Source of the DNA: Ignavibacterium sp.
GTDB lineage: Bacteria; Bacteroidota; Ignavibacteria; Ignavibacteriales; Ignavibacteriaceae
DNA length: 64,000 bases
Reading direction: 5' to 3'
Assembly (NCBI GenBank): GCA_018335755.1
Contig: JAGXRK010000046.1
Span: 1-64,000, forward strand
In this document: positions 19,023 through 27,703 of the stretch, one piece after another
Position numbering within the stretch: position 1 is the first letter of the stretch
Layout: every line of letters starts with the position of its first letter
Translations under genes and position numbers: made by a program
The notes under the pieces: generated by a model
What the model was told of the DNA's origin: nothing
The model's input: only the letters and a program-made list of their open reading frames with translations
The model's database searches: none

Positions 19023-20483
19023 TTATCTACTGCGTTCTCTGTTTCTATTATTCAATTCAGTCTGTCTAGGGCTATTTGATTCATTTCTTTTCTTTGTTTC
19101 AACCCCTGACTCTCTTTGTGTATTTTGAGTTGGTCTTTCTATAGTTCTGCTTTCCTGCTTAGACTGAGTATTTTCTCTTCGTTGTTCCCTGATATTGTTT
19201 TCACGTGATCCAGTATTTGAATTACTTCTTTGCACCTGCTTAGAATCTCTTTTCTGAGTTTGCGGACTTTGATTTCTTTTTACTTCAGTATTTCTCTGAA
19301 CTTCAGAAGTTCTTCTTTCGATTACAGGGTTTTCATTTCTTTTTACCTCATTGTTTCTCTGAGGAATCGGGAAACTTTCATTCCGCTTCACTTCAGTCTC
19401 ACTTCTGGAGCGGTTTTCCTGCCTAACATCATTTCTGTTTCTATTTACATTTTCAAGAGTATTTAATCTTTCACTTGAACGATTTTCATGTGAGTCGGTT
19501 TTTCTCTCATCTATAACTTTACGCTCACTCTGGATATTTCTTTCCCTGTTAGTGTCTCTAATGTTTTCATCTTTTCTAATTTCCCGGTTTTCTTCTCTTG
19601 ATGATTCTTTACGAATTCTTTCTCTATCCAGGTCTCTGGTTGAACCGAGTTCAACTCTTGAGAGATCAAGCGAACTTCTTCTATCAGATCTTTTTACTTC
19701 AATGTCTCTCAAATTCTCACGAGATAATTCATTTTTATCAGCATAAAATGTTCTTAATCCGTCCCGGCTGATATCTCTGTTTTTGTCGTAAACTACTTGT
19801 CTCGGATCATTTGCAGTTCTTATGTTTGTTTGTCTGATCTTCTGACCTGTTCTCTTTTCAATAAAACTTACATCAATACCGTTATTTCTAACTTTACCAT
19901 TATAGTAAGCATAATTAGTTCGATATTTTGTTTTAGAGTGTATCCTATATTTATACTTCGGTCCAACGTAATAACTGGTAAGGTACGGACTGTAAAAATG
20001 ATTTACATGTACATAGTGCCAGTTATTATAAGGGACATAGTAATTACGAGTAAAGTGTATTCCTACTGAGATTGAGAATGTTCCGTAAGGTGAAAGCGGA
20101 GCCCAACCTATATAAGAATCCGTATATCTCCACTCAACCCAGGCAGGTGCCCATTCATAATCAGGAAGCCAGATCCAACCATAATAGTCGTCATAATACC
20201 ATCTACCGTAGTGATAAACTATATGTCCGAATGGTTCATGTGAGTACCAATACCATCCGTAATCACTCCAGATCCATCTTCCTTGATTGTATGGCTGCCA
20301 GGTTCTTAGCATAATTGTAGGTTTCCATGCAACTGTCCCGTAACCAATATCAATCCAGGTTCCATGCGGTGAAAGTGATGCATAGAAATATCCGCCAACT
20401 CTGCTGGCGATATTTGAACTAGCTTCAAGATTTGTGTTGAAGCTGAAAAGTAATATGACTGCTGCGAATATTAAGTTTTTCAT
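19023..20483 (-). CDS. DUF6600-like secreted protein with Arg/Asn/Glu/Ser-rich disordered tail
   Basis: 486 residues. Signal peptide 1-22 (LIFAAVILLFSFNTNLEA). Residues ~30-190 are extremely rich in Trp and Tyr (GRWIWSDYGWYWY, GRWYYDDYYGWIWLPDY, YIGWAPLSPYG), matching the W/Y-repeat domain of DUF6600-type proteins often found beside FecR or sigma-factor genes. From ~210 to the end the protein is low complexity, dominated by R, N, E, S, Q and K, with recurring EVKRNE/EVQRN units, hence probably disordered and highly charged. A perfect AGGAGG precedes the ATG. Expected location is periplasm or surface; function unknown. Single-gene unit with its own terminator. Confidence 0.8.
   Translation of the reverse strand: MKNLIFAAVILLFSFNTNLEASSNIASRVGGYFYASLSPHGTWIDIGYGTVAWKPTIMLRTWQPYNQGRWIWSDYGWYWYSHEPFGHIVYHYGRWYYDDYYGWIWLPDYEWAPAWVEWRYTDSYIGWAPLSPYGTFSISVGIHFTRNYYVPYNNWHYVHVNHFYSPYLTSYYVGPKYKYRIHSKTKYRTNYAYYNGKVRNNGIDVSFIEKRTGQKIRQTNIRTANDPRQVVYDKNRDISRDGLRTFYADKNELSRENLRDIEVKRSDRRSSLDLSRVELGSTRDLDRERIRKESSREENREIRKDENIRDTNRERNIQSERKVIDERKTDSHENRSSERLNTLENVNRNRNDVRQENRSRSETEVKRNESFPIPQRNNEVKRNENPVIERRTSEVQRNTEVKRNQSPQTQKRDSKQVQRSNSNTGSRENNIREQRRENTQSKQESRTIERPTQNTQRESGVETKKRNESNSPRQTELNNRNRERSR
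19261..19395 (-). repeat. internal EVKRN-type repeats in the DUF6600-like tail
   Basis: Four units of about 10-16 residues, each beginning EVKRN or EVQRN (EVKRNESFPIPQRNN, EVKRNENPVIERRTS, EVQRNT, EVKRNQSPQTQKRDS), are encoded by near-repeated DNA in this stretch. Confidence 0.75.
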
Positions 20484-20488
20484 TTTAT

Positions 20489-20494
20489 CCTCCT
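20489..20494 (-). promoter_or_regulatory. perfect Shine-Dalgarno of the DUF6600-like gene
   Basis: AGGAGG on the minus strand with a 5-nt spacer (ATAAA) to the ATG at 20483. Few genes in the window have such a site. Confidence 0.85.
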
Positions 20495-20698
20495 ATGGAC
20501 TGCCAATTATTACCCAATCAGAATGCCAGTAATTAAATCAGTTTTTCGTTAGAAAAACAGCTTTTTTACAATTTAAACTGTCTATAAAACTATACGGTGT
20601 GACTAAAAAGAAGTGAAGAGTGATAGGACTTTTTTAGTGGTATTTAATACCTTGCTGCATTTTATTATGCTGATCGTATTTTACTTGGGACAAATTTA

Positions 20699-21835
20699 TT
20701 ACCGATAAACTTTTCTGTTTTTCCATTTATAATTACCAAATAAACCTGATACTCCGGCTAAAATTATGTAAGGAATTTGAAATAATTCTGCCCAGAAGAA
20801 GGACCGAAGCAGTGCTGGTTCAAAAAGAAGATTAACACCCTTTTTAAGGGTCAAGAATTCTGCCAGAAGTTTTGCGACAAAACTAATCAGAGTTGCAAAT
20901 AAAAAAACATTTGAAAAAAATAAGCCAAGAATTAACTGAATAGGTATAGAAAGATAGAATAAGTAAATTAAAATTAACTTCACTACCAGCATTTTATTGT
21001 TATAAAACAACCCTTTACTAGCCCACCTCTTTCTTTGTTGATAGAATTCAGTAAGATTTTTGTTAGCCGTTGTTTTAACTATTGCATTACGATTTAGTGC
21101 AAATCTGACCTTAAATTTAGAATCCTTGTGTATCTTCTGCATAAGCAACTCATCATCACCGGACGAAAGATTCATTTGGTAAGTAAATCCTCCAACCTCT
21201 TCATACACTTTTTTTCTATAAGCGATATTAGCAGCATTACAAATTGTAGGTTTTTCAGCACCAATTAAACCTGCACCTGTTATTACCAATCCAGCAAACT
21301 CTGACTTTTGAATTCTGTTGAATACTGAATTATCATCAAGAAACTCAACCGGACCGGATATAAAACCGGTATCATTATCAAAGAAACTTAAAAGGCTTTT
21401 TAACCATTTTGTTGAATGAACACAATCGGCATCAGTAGTAACTATTATATCACCAACAGAATTTTCAATTCCATAACGTATTGCTCTTTTTTTGTGTGCA
21501 TTTATAGAATAACTATCAGGAACTGAAAAAACTTTTACATTTTCAAATGTATTATTGGCATTTAATTTTTCTAAAGAATCATCAGTTGAAAAATCATTCA
21601 CAAAAATTATTTCATACTTATCCTTTGGAAAATCCTGCTCAGTTAAGCTTTCGTAACAATGCAAAATACTTTCTGTTTCATTCCTGAATGGAACAATGAT
21701 CGAAACAAACTCTTCAGGGTATTCTGATGAATGAGAAGTTCTGAGATTATTCAGTCCATAATATATAACTGAAAGAAAAGCCAAATAATGAATGAGAAGC
21801 AAAGCAAAAAGGATTATTAAGATAGTTTCAGCCAT
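20699..21835 (-). CDS. membrane glycosyltransferase, family 2
   Basis: 378 residues. N-terminal membrane helix (3-25), a cytoplasmic GT-A domain, and two or three C-terminal helices. Motifs: SIIVPFRNETESI, IIFVNDFSTDDS, IIVTTDADCVHS (DxD-like), SGDDELLMQKI (catalytic acidic residue) and QQRKRWASKG (QxxRW). This set is that of inverting, often processive, family 2 transferases using an undecaprenyl or lipid acceptor. Third gene of a tight operon with the flippase-like and radical SAM genes; overlaps the former by 8 bp. Sugar and acceptor unknown. Confidence 0.88.
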   Translation of the reverse strand: MAETILIILFALLLIHYLAFLSVIYYGLNNLRTSHSSEYPEEFVSIIVPFRNETESILHCYESLTEQDFPKDKYEIIFVNDFSTDDSLEKLNANNTFENVKVFSVPDSYSINAHKKRAIRYGIENSVGDIIVTTDADCVHSTKWLKSLLSFFDNDTGFISGPVEFLDDNSVFNRIQKSEFAGLVITGAGLIGAEKPTICNAANIAYRKKVYEEVGGFTYQMNLSSGDDELLMQKIHKDSKFKVRFALNRNAIVKTTANKNLTEFYQQRKRWASKGLFYNNKMLVVKLILIYLFYLSIPIQLILGLFFSNVFLFATLISFVAKLLAEFLTLKKGVNLLFEPALLRSFFWAELFQIPYIILAGVSGLFGNYKWKNRKVYR

Positions 21836-22820
21836 TTGATTTCTTGGTCAGCAATAACATTCCAACAATAGAAGGAAGAAGTACATTTATTAAAAATAAG
21901 AAGAAAGATGCATTAAATCCTGCAGAAGCACTTTCGCCAAGTCTTGTTATAAAATAAACTGAAGCACCTTCTCTTATACCAAGTTCTCCAAGTGATATGG
22001 GTGGTATTATAGTTTTTGCAAACATAATTAAATTACCGGCCCATAAATATTCTATAAACGCTAAATTGTTCGAGAAAGCCGAAACCAGCAGAGCATACTG
22101 AACTAAAAAACATAGGTAAAAGAGAAAGGATACAATAAGCATTTTTATTGAATAAGTTTTATCTAGATATTTTAACTCTTTCAATTTTTCAAGAAAATAA
22201 TTTAACCGATCTGATTTGCGGAGTTTTGCGAAAATAAAGCTGTCCCAGAATTTTTCATTAAAAAGAAGATAGAAAAAAAAGTAGAATAAACTAAAAAAGA
22301 CAACGAAAAGTGATATGGTTAAAAAGGTTGTAACTTCATATTGAAAATGAATAAATATTATTGAACTTATCGAACCGAAAAAAGCGACCATGAGTAAGGG
22401 AAAAAACTTATCCAGCAATGTTGCCAGTCCAACTTTATAAACCGGAAGATCTCTGAACACGATTGCTCTTCCAAAATACTCACCTATTCGTGCTGGGGTA
22501 AAAACTCCGGCAGCCAATCCGTGAAGTAATGATACAGCAATTTTACTTTTTGAATTTTCTTTTAAAAGAATATTGCAGGTAAGTTTCCATTTAAAGTATT
22601 GCAGATATAGGTTAAAAAACGTAAGCAGAAAAGCAGAAATTAAATAAATTGTGTTAGCACCCTCAATGGCTGAAATAATTTCGTTAAGTTTAACTTCTGA
22701 AACAATGTAAAGCAGCAATCCTGCAGCAATAAAGATTTTGAAAAGAAAAAAAATCAATTTCTTATTCTTGGAGAGGTAGCTTTCACTGCCCAAATATTTT
22801 TTAATGACTGCTTCTATCAT
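21828..22820 (-). CDS. flippase-like membrane protein (lysylphosphatidylglycerol synthase TM family)
   Basis: 330 residues with roughly eight membrane helices. The family signature region is seen at ~70-130: YLQYFKWKLTC, GLAAGVFTPARIGEYFGRAIVFRD, GLATLLDKFFPLL; later IIPPISLGELGIREGASVYF. This is the MprF N-terminal/AglD-like (UPF0104) module, thought to move lipids or glycolipids across the membrane; the synthase domain is absent. Its ATG overlaps the stop of the radical SAM gene (TAATG) and its end overlaps the GT2 start, implying translational coupling. Confidence 0.85.
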   Translation of the reverse strand: MIEAVIKKYLGSESYLSKNKKLIFFLFKIFIAAGLLLYIVSEVKLNEIISAIEGANTIYLISAFLLTFFNLYLQYFKWKLTCNILLKENSKSKIAVSLLHGLAAGVFTPARIGEYFGRAIVFRDLPVYKVGLATLLDKFFPLLMVAFFGSISSIIFIHFQYEVTTFLTISLFVVFFSLFYFFFYLLFNEKFWDSFIFAKLRKSDRLNYFLEKLKELKYLDKTYSIKMLIVSFLFYLCFLVQYALLVSAFSNNLAFIEYLWAGNLIMFAKTIIPPISLGELGIREGASVYFITRLGESASAGFNASFFLFLINVLLPSIVGMLLLTKKSNG

Positions 22821-23842
22821 TACTGCTCAATTTCAAAAATATTAATTTTAAGTCCTTCAGTACAATTTGTACAAATATTAATACTTTTTCTGCTGTCTAA
22901 AACTCTTTGCCTGAAATGATTATATTCTTTGGATTTCCAAATTTGCTGAAAAGATTTTCCATTTAATGTCCCTAAATTATATTCAGCATCTTTATCAAAG
23001 CAACAAGGAACGACTTTTCCATCCCAGGTTAATACTGAAGTACGCCATAAAGCAAAACAATGGTTCTTCATTTTATTCTTTATTTTATAAGAGCCATTCT
23101 CAACCGTATAACGGCTGTACTTTTTGTTTGATGGAAGAAACTTAATTGCGTTTTCATAATTTGATATCTGCATAGTCTTGAAAACTACTTTATCCACACC
23201 GGCTTCTTTACAGTACTTCATAACTTCATCGAGCTGATGTTCGTTTTGTTTCATCACTATAAACTGAAACTCAATAAATGGTTTTTTTAGCCGTCGTTCT
23301 TTTTTTCTTTTAATCAGTGCTCTTAATCCTTCGTCTGCCTGCTTAAACGTTCCACCTACGCGGTAGTTTTGATAGCTTTCTTCATCCAGTCCATCAACTG
23401 AGTAAATAAGTTTATCAGGTGCATTGTCAAGAATAAAATCCACATTACTTTGGTTAATAAAATGACCATTAGTGCTTATAGAAATGTAAACTCTATTCTC
23501 CTGAGAATATTTAATCATCTCAGGCAGCTGCTTGTTAATAAAAGGTTCACCCTGAAAGAATAATTGCACATAAAAACCAGTTGATTTTATTTGATCTATC
23601 CAGTTTTTGAATTCATCATATTTCAATAGGCCAAGTGGTCTTGTTAAGGATCCTAATCCTGAGGGACATTCAGGACATTTTAGATTACAATGGTTAGTTG
23701 GTTCAATAGAATATGAAATAGGCAAGCCCCAAACGATAGGTTTTCTGGTAATTCTTGAAAGGATGAAAGAAGATACCACCATTAATAAATTCAGAAAGCG
23801 TTTTACGGAGAAATATTTAATTAGATTTATTTCCAAACTCAA
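22820..23842 (-). CDS. radical SAM/SPASM protein
   Basis: 340 residues. Residues ~45-60 carry the [4Fe-4S]-SAM motif CNLKCPEC within EPTNHCNLKCPECPSG; FFQGEPFINK, ISISTNGHFIN and YSVDGLDEESYQNYR follow the fold. A C-terminal SPASM-like region has Cys in HCFALWRTSVL, VVPCCFD and ICTNC, for an auxiliary cluster. Substrate unknown; SPASM enzymes modify peptides, sugars or other small substrates. The start appears to be TTG at 23842; no ATG with conserved context lies before the domain, so the first ~20 residues are uncertain. First gene of the three-gene operon. Confidence 0.87.
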   Translation of the reverse strand: MSLEINLIKYFSVKRFLNLLMVVSSFILSRITRKPIVWGLPISYSIEPTNHCNLKCPECPSGLGSLTRPLGLLKYDEFKNWIDQIKSTGFYVQLFFQGEPFINKQLPEMIKYSQENRVYISISTNGHFINQSNVDFILDNAPDKLIYSVDGLDEESYQNYRVGGTFKQADEGLRALIKRKKERRLKKPFIEFQFIVMKQNEHQLDEVMKYCKEAGVDKVVFKTMQISNYENAIKFLPSNKKYSRYTVENGSYKIKNKMKNHCFALWRTSVLTWDGKVVPCCFDKDAEYNLGTLNGKSFQQIWKSKEYNHFRQRVLDSRKSINICTNCTEGLKINIFEIEQ

Positions 23843-23916
23843 TAATCAATTGTTTTAATTGTTAAGATAATCATTTAACAGAAGCTAAAAAACAACCTTT
23901 ATAGATGAATTAAGAA

Positions 23917-23948
23917 GTTGTCAACTGCTGATCTTTTATTTACTTTTG
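23917..23948 (+). promoter_or_regulatory. Bacteroidota-type promoter of bshC
   Basis: GTTG at 23917-23920 and TACTTTTG at 23941-23948 fit the -33 TTTG / -7 TAnnTTTG pattern with a 20-bp spacer, 28 bp upstream of the bshC ATG. Confidence 0.55.
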
Positions 23949-23976
23949 TGCATTAAATTCACATCCAAGGTGCATA

Positions 23977-25605
23977 ATGCAAATTAATTTCTCTGATATT
24001 CCTAAAAATCACAACTTGTATCTCGATTATTTATATGAATTTGAAAATGTATCGGAATTCTATAAATATGACTTTAGAGAGAAAGAAAAATATTCTGGTC
24101 ATTTTAAAGATATTATAAATTCCAGAAGCGATTTAGAGATTAATCTGACCTCAATAGTTAAAAATCAGTATGTATCTCTTCCTCAGGCATCAGAAAAAAC
24201 TTTAACCAATATTAATAATCTCAATGAAAAGCGAACACTTGCAATAGTAACAGGGCAGCAGCTTGGAATTTTCGGCGGACCATTATACACATTTTATAAG
24301 ATTATTACAGCTATAAAACTTGCGATACAATTAAAAGAACGCTTTGAAGAATATAACTTTGTTCCTGTTTTCTGGCTTGAAGGAGATGATCACGATTTTA
24401 ATGAAATAAGAAAGATAAAGTTAATAAACAAAGAAAATGAATTGTCTGAGTTTACTTATTCGGAAGAAATACCCGAAGACGATACAAAGAAGAGTGTTGG
24501 AAGTATAACTCTCACTTCTGAAATAGATTCAGTTTTGGATCTTATTAAAAATTCACTGCGTGAGACGGAATTTACACCCGACCTTTTATCCAGGCTTGGT
24601 AAATTCTATACCGAAGGAAAAACTATTAAACAGTCATTTAAAGAGTTGATTTTCTGGTTGTTTGATGAATACGGATTAGTAATTTTAGATCCACAGGATA
24701 AAGAAATCAAATCATTACTTATACCCATATTTACCAGTGAGGTTGAAGGTTTCAGGGAACACACTCAAAAGCTTGTTCTAACAAGTGCCAAACTTGAGGA
24801 AATATATCACGCTCAGGTTAAGATAAAACCGGTTAATCTGTTTTACAGCACTGACGATGGAAGATATTCAATCGAACCGTTAGATGATACCTTCAGGTTA
24901 AGGAGAAAAAGAAAGCAGTTTACCAGAGCGGAACTTCTTGATACGATAAAAAATGAACCTGAGAGAATCAGTCCGAATGTTTTACTAAGACCGATTTGCC
25001 AGGATTATCTCCTTCCAACTGCATTTTATGTTGCCGGGCCAAGCGAAATAGCATACTTTGCCCAGGTTACTCCATTATATGATTTCTTTAAAGTTAAGAC
25101 ACCAATTGTATATCCTCGTGCATCAATCACTGTAATTGAAAAAAATCTTCAATCTCACTTGGATAAATTCAATCTTGAATTAAAAGATATATTTATTAAA
25201 ACAGATACATTAAAAGATCAGATTATTGCATCTGTGTCAGATAAAAATTTAGATACTCTGTTTGAAGAGACAAGCAGGCAGATAGAATTTATTATAAATG
25301 ATTTAAAGACTCATTTATTTTCTATTGATAAAACTCTTTCAGATTCCAGCGACAGGTATAGAGATAAGATGTTATCTTCGTTATCTGAATTAAAAAACAA
25401 AGCTTTGCAGGCGCAAAAAAAGAAGCACGAAATTTCGCTTAAACAAATAGACAAAATATCTGAATCTCTGTATCCTGCTGAAAATTTACAGGAAAGAGAA
25501 CTTAACTTCATATATTTTGCTAATAAATATGGTGATGCTTTCTTGAAAAAAATATTTGATCAGACGATAGTAAACTGCTATGAACACCAGGTTATTATTG
25601 TTTAG
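23977..25605 (+). CDS. bshC: bacillithiol biosynthesis cysteine-adding enzyme BshC
   Basis: 542 residues, full family length. It joins cysteine to GlcN-malate in the last step of bacillithiol synthesis. Diagnostic block ATP-loop-like VTGQQLGIFGGPLYTFYKI near residue 90 and PVFWLEGDDHDFNEI near 135; LRPICQDYLLPTAFYVAGPSEIAYFAQ at ~340-365; PIVYPRASITVIE. The C terminus (~400-510) is a long coiled coil, as in solved BshC. bshA and bshB are not in the window. Ends in a 4-bp overlap with convergent aroA. Confidence 0.95.
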   Translation: MQINFSDIPKNHNLYLDYLYEFENVSEFYKYDFREKEKYSGHFKDIINSRSDLEINLTSIVKNQYVSLPQASEKTLTNINNLNEKRTLAIVTGQQLGIFGGPLYTFYKIITAIKLAIQLKERFEEYNFVPVFWLEGDDHDFNEIRKIKLINKENELSEFTYSEEIPEDDTKKSVGSITLTSEIDSVLDLIKNSLRETEFTPDLLSRLGKFYTEGKTIKQSFKELIFWLFDEYGLVILDPQDKEIKSLLIPIFTSEVEGFREHTQKLVLTSAKLEEIYHAQVKIKPVNLFYSTDDGRYSIEPLDDTFRLRRKRKQFTRAELLDTIKNEPERISPNVLLRPICQDYLLPTAFYVAGPSEIAYFAQVTPLYDFFKVKTPIVYPRASITVIEKNLQSHLDKFNLELKDIFIKTDTLKDQIIASVSDKNLDTLFEETSRQIEFIINDLKTHLFSIDKTLSDSSDRYRDKMLSSLSELKNKALQAQKKKHEISLKQIDKISESLYPAENLQERELNFIYFANKYGDAFLKKIFDQTIVNCYEHQVIIV

Positions 25606-26885
25606 ACCTGTTCACATACTGAATCAAGTTGTTTTAAGAAACCGGGATTGGAAATATTTACACATTCAAAATTATTTACAACACCGCCTTTTTTATTAAG
25701 AATTGACAGGATTGTAAAAGCCATTGCAATCCTGTGATCATCATAGCTTTCATATATAATTTCTTTATGCTTTAATTTACCCTCAAACGAAAAACCATCC
25801 TCAAATTCTTCAACGGATAAACCTGCAAGGTTAAGATTATTGCAAATTGATTTTATCCGGTCAGATTCTTTTATCCGCAATTCGTTACAATTTCTTATTT
25901 CAAATCTCCCCTCTGCAAATACACCTGCAATTGCAAGAATTGGTATTTCGTCAATAATGGATGGAATTATATCTTCTCCAATGAAAACGTTTTTTAACTG
26001 ACTTGACGAAACCATTAAATCCCCATATGATTCATTGCAGCTTTCCTTTTTACTTATAGTGTGTATTTTAGCCCCCATTTTCTTCAGTAGTTGTATGATG
26101 CCTGTCCGTGTAGGATTTAATGATACATTTTTAATTATCAGTTCTGAACCTTTTGTTAATAGTGCTGCCACAATTAAAAAGGATGCTGAAGAAATATCGC
26201 CCGGAACGAAATAATTATTTGGTTGCGGATAGTTTTTAATGGATGATTTTGAAATTACTTTGTTTTCCGCAGTTTGCATATTTAAACCAAGCATTCTTTC
26301 CGTATGATCTCGTGTGATTAATTTTTCAGCAACAACAGTCTCATCATCAAGATGTAATCCTGCAATGAGTATAGCACTTTTTACTTGTGCGCTCGGTATT
26401 TCAAGATAATAGTCTATAGCTTTGAGATCATCTGAGGGATGAATAACCAGAGGTAAAATATTATTTGAGCCTTGGATTTTACCGCCCATAATTTCTAAGG
26501 GTTCAATTATTCTGCGCATCGGGCGTTTTGAAAGTGAATCATCTCCTGTTAAGATGCTGTTGAATTTTTGAGCAATAAGCAAACCTGATAATAATCTTGC
26601 AGTTGTACCAGAGTTGTGACAGTTAAGTGATAAATCCGGTTTTTTAAATCCATTAAAACCACATCCCTGAACTAATGTCATGTTTTTACTACTGCTTATA
26701 TCAGTTCCAAGTTGTTTAAGACAGTTTAATGTAGCATTAACATCTAATCCATCAGAGAGGTTTTCTATTGAAGAAATGCCGGAAGCCATTGCAGAAAAAA
26801 TTAAAGCACGATGTGAAATTGATTTATCACCGGGCAATGATAATTCTCCATTAACTTTTTTAACCCTATTAAAACGCTGTTTCAT
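25602..26885 (-). CDS. aroA: 3-phosphoshikimate 1-carboxyvinyltransferase (EPSP synthase)
   Basis: 427 residues; transfers enolpyruvyl from PEP to shikimate-3-phosphate in the chorismate pathway. Seen: GDKSISHRALIFSAMASG (PEP-site Lys), CHNSGTTARLLSGLL (the NSGT loop), SKRPMRRIIEPL, PSAQVKSAILIAGL, PGDISSASFLIVAALL, and CNELRIKESDRI (catalytic E/R). N-terminal KVNGELSLPGDKS fits. Last gene of the seven-gene minus-strand operon starting at 31164, 6 bp after the trmH-like stop. Confidence 0.95.
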   Translation of the reverse strand: MKQRFNRVKKVNGELSLPGDKSISHRALIFSAMASGISSIENLSDGLDVNATLNCLKQLGTDISSSKNMTLVQGCGFNGFKKPDLSLNCHNSGTTARLLSGLLIAQKFNSILTGDDSLSKRPMRRIIEPLEIMGGKIQGSNNILPLVIHPSDDLKAIDYYLEIPSAQVKSAILIAGLHLDDETVVAEKLITRDHTERMLGLNMQTAENKVISKSSIKNYPQPNNYFVPGDISSASFLIVAALLTKGSELIIKNVSLNPTRTGIIQLLKKMGAKIHTISKKESCNESYGDLMVSSSQLKNVFIGEDIIPSIIDEIPILAIAGVFAEGRFEIRNCNELRIKESDRIKSICNNLNLAGLSVEEFEDGFSFEGKLKHKEIIYESYDDHRIAMAFTILSILNKKGGVVNNFECVNISNPGFLKQLDSVCEQV

Positions 26886-26891
26886 TCAATT

Positions 26892-27473
26892 TTATTTTTT
26901 CAACCAGTCATCAATTATTTTTTGTAATTCTTTTTCTGAAAGATCTTTTGCCGGATACATACCTGATTTTTTTCTCTGCCTTAGAGCTTCATAAACCGTT
27001 ATTGCTGCAGCTACTGAAACGTTTAAACTTTGTACCATACCATACATTGGTATCTGGAATTTATGATCAGCAAGGTTTGCAGCTTCAACTGAGACACCAC
27101 GATGTTCATTACCTAATACAATTGCTGTTTTTTTCGTAAAATCTAATTCATACAATTCTTTTGAATCACTTGAAATTGATGATGCAATTATTTGAAAACC
27201 GTGCTTTCTCAAATTCACATAACATTCATCAACAGTTTTGTGTTTATGTTTTTCAACCCATTTATAAGCCGAGGCTGAGGATTTTTTACCTATTCGCGGA
27301 AATTTTTCGTAATTATAAATGAGCGATACAGCAGGTATACCGACAGCATCACAGGTTCTGAAGATTGCACTTACATTGTGAGGATCATGTATATTTTCAA
27401 GTACTACATGTAAGGAGTGCTGCCTGGACCGAACAACAAAATCAATTTTTTTTGAACGTTTTTCGGATCTCAA
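26892..27473 (-). CDS. trmH: TrmH-family (SpoU) RNA 2'-O-methyltransferase
   Basis: 193 residues of the SPOUT knot fold: VVLENIHDPHNVSAIFRTCDAVG (motif 1, N and R), AIVLGNEHRGVSVEAANLAD (motif 2) and IPMYGMVQSLNVSVAAAI (motif 3, SAM knot). This set and length match tRNA Gm18 methyltransferase TrmH more than the longer RlmB; target is inferred. Start is TTG at 27473, overlapping the upstream TGA as TTGA, so coupling is likely. Confidence 0.88.
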   Translation of the reverse strand: MRSEKRSKKIDFVVRSRQHSLHVVLENIHDPHNVSAIFRTCDAVGIPAVSLIYNYEKFPRIGKKSSASAYKWVEKHKHKTVDECYVNLRKHGFQIIASSISSDSKELYELDFTKKTAIVLGNEHRGVSVEAANLADHKFQIPMYGMVQSLNVSVAAAITVYEALRQRKKSGMYPAKDLSEKELQKIIDDWLKK

Positions 27474-27700
27474 AGTGAAGGCTTATCAATAATAAGTTTA
27501 TAAATTGTGATATTATTTTCCACACGTGCTTTATCCAGCTTAAGTAATTTAGGATCAATATGAAGAAAAAAAGTTACTCTTTCTAAAATATTACTTATAG
27601 CAGTTTCTTCGTCATGAGCCCAGGTATCACAATCCTGAAGCGACGGAACATCAGCATTAAATCCATCATTTGTTTTTTCAATTATTAAATCAAGTATCAT
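27470..27700 (-). CDS. small HicB-like/UPF0150-type protein
   Basis: 76 residues. The N-terminal LDLIIEKTNDGFNADVPSLQDCDTWAHDEETAISNILERV resembles in overall plan the HicB/UPF0150 fold (short beta strands, PxLpgc-like PSLQDCDTW, then an amphipathic helix). No DNA-binding tail and no HicA toxin gene beside it. Lies 3 bp after deoC and overlaps trmH, so it is an operon member. A solitary HicB-like protein of unknown role is the most cautious reading. Confidence 0.6.
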   Translation of the reverse strand: MILDLIIEKTNDGFNADVPSLQDCDTWAHDEETAISNILERVTFFLHIDPKLLKLDKARVENNITIYKLIIDKPSL

Positions 27701-27703
27701 TTT

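Noticed and set aside
19230-20314. Four plus-strand frames opposite the DUF6600-like gene
   Set aside because: They arise from its low-complexity and W/Y-rich coding DNA; the minus-strand gene has signal peptide, perfect ribosome site and terminator.
27470-27700. HicAB toxin-antitoxin system
   Set aside because: No HicA-like gene on either side; only the HicB-like protein is present.
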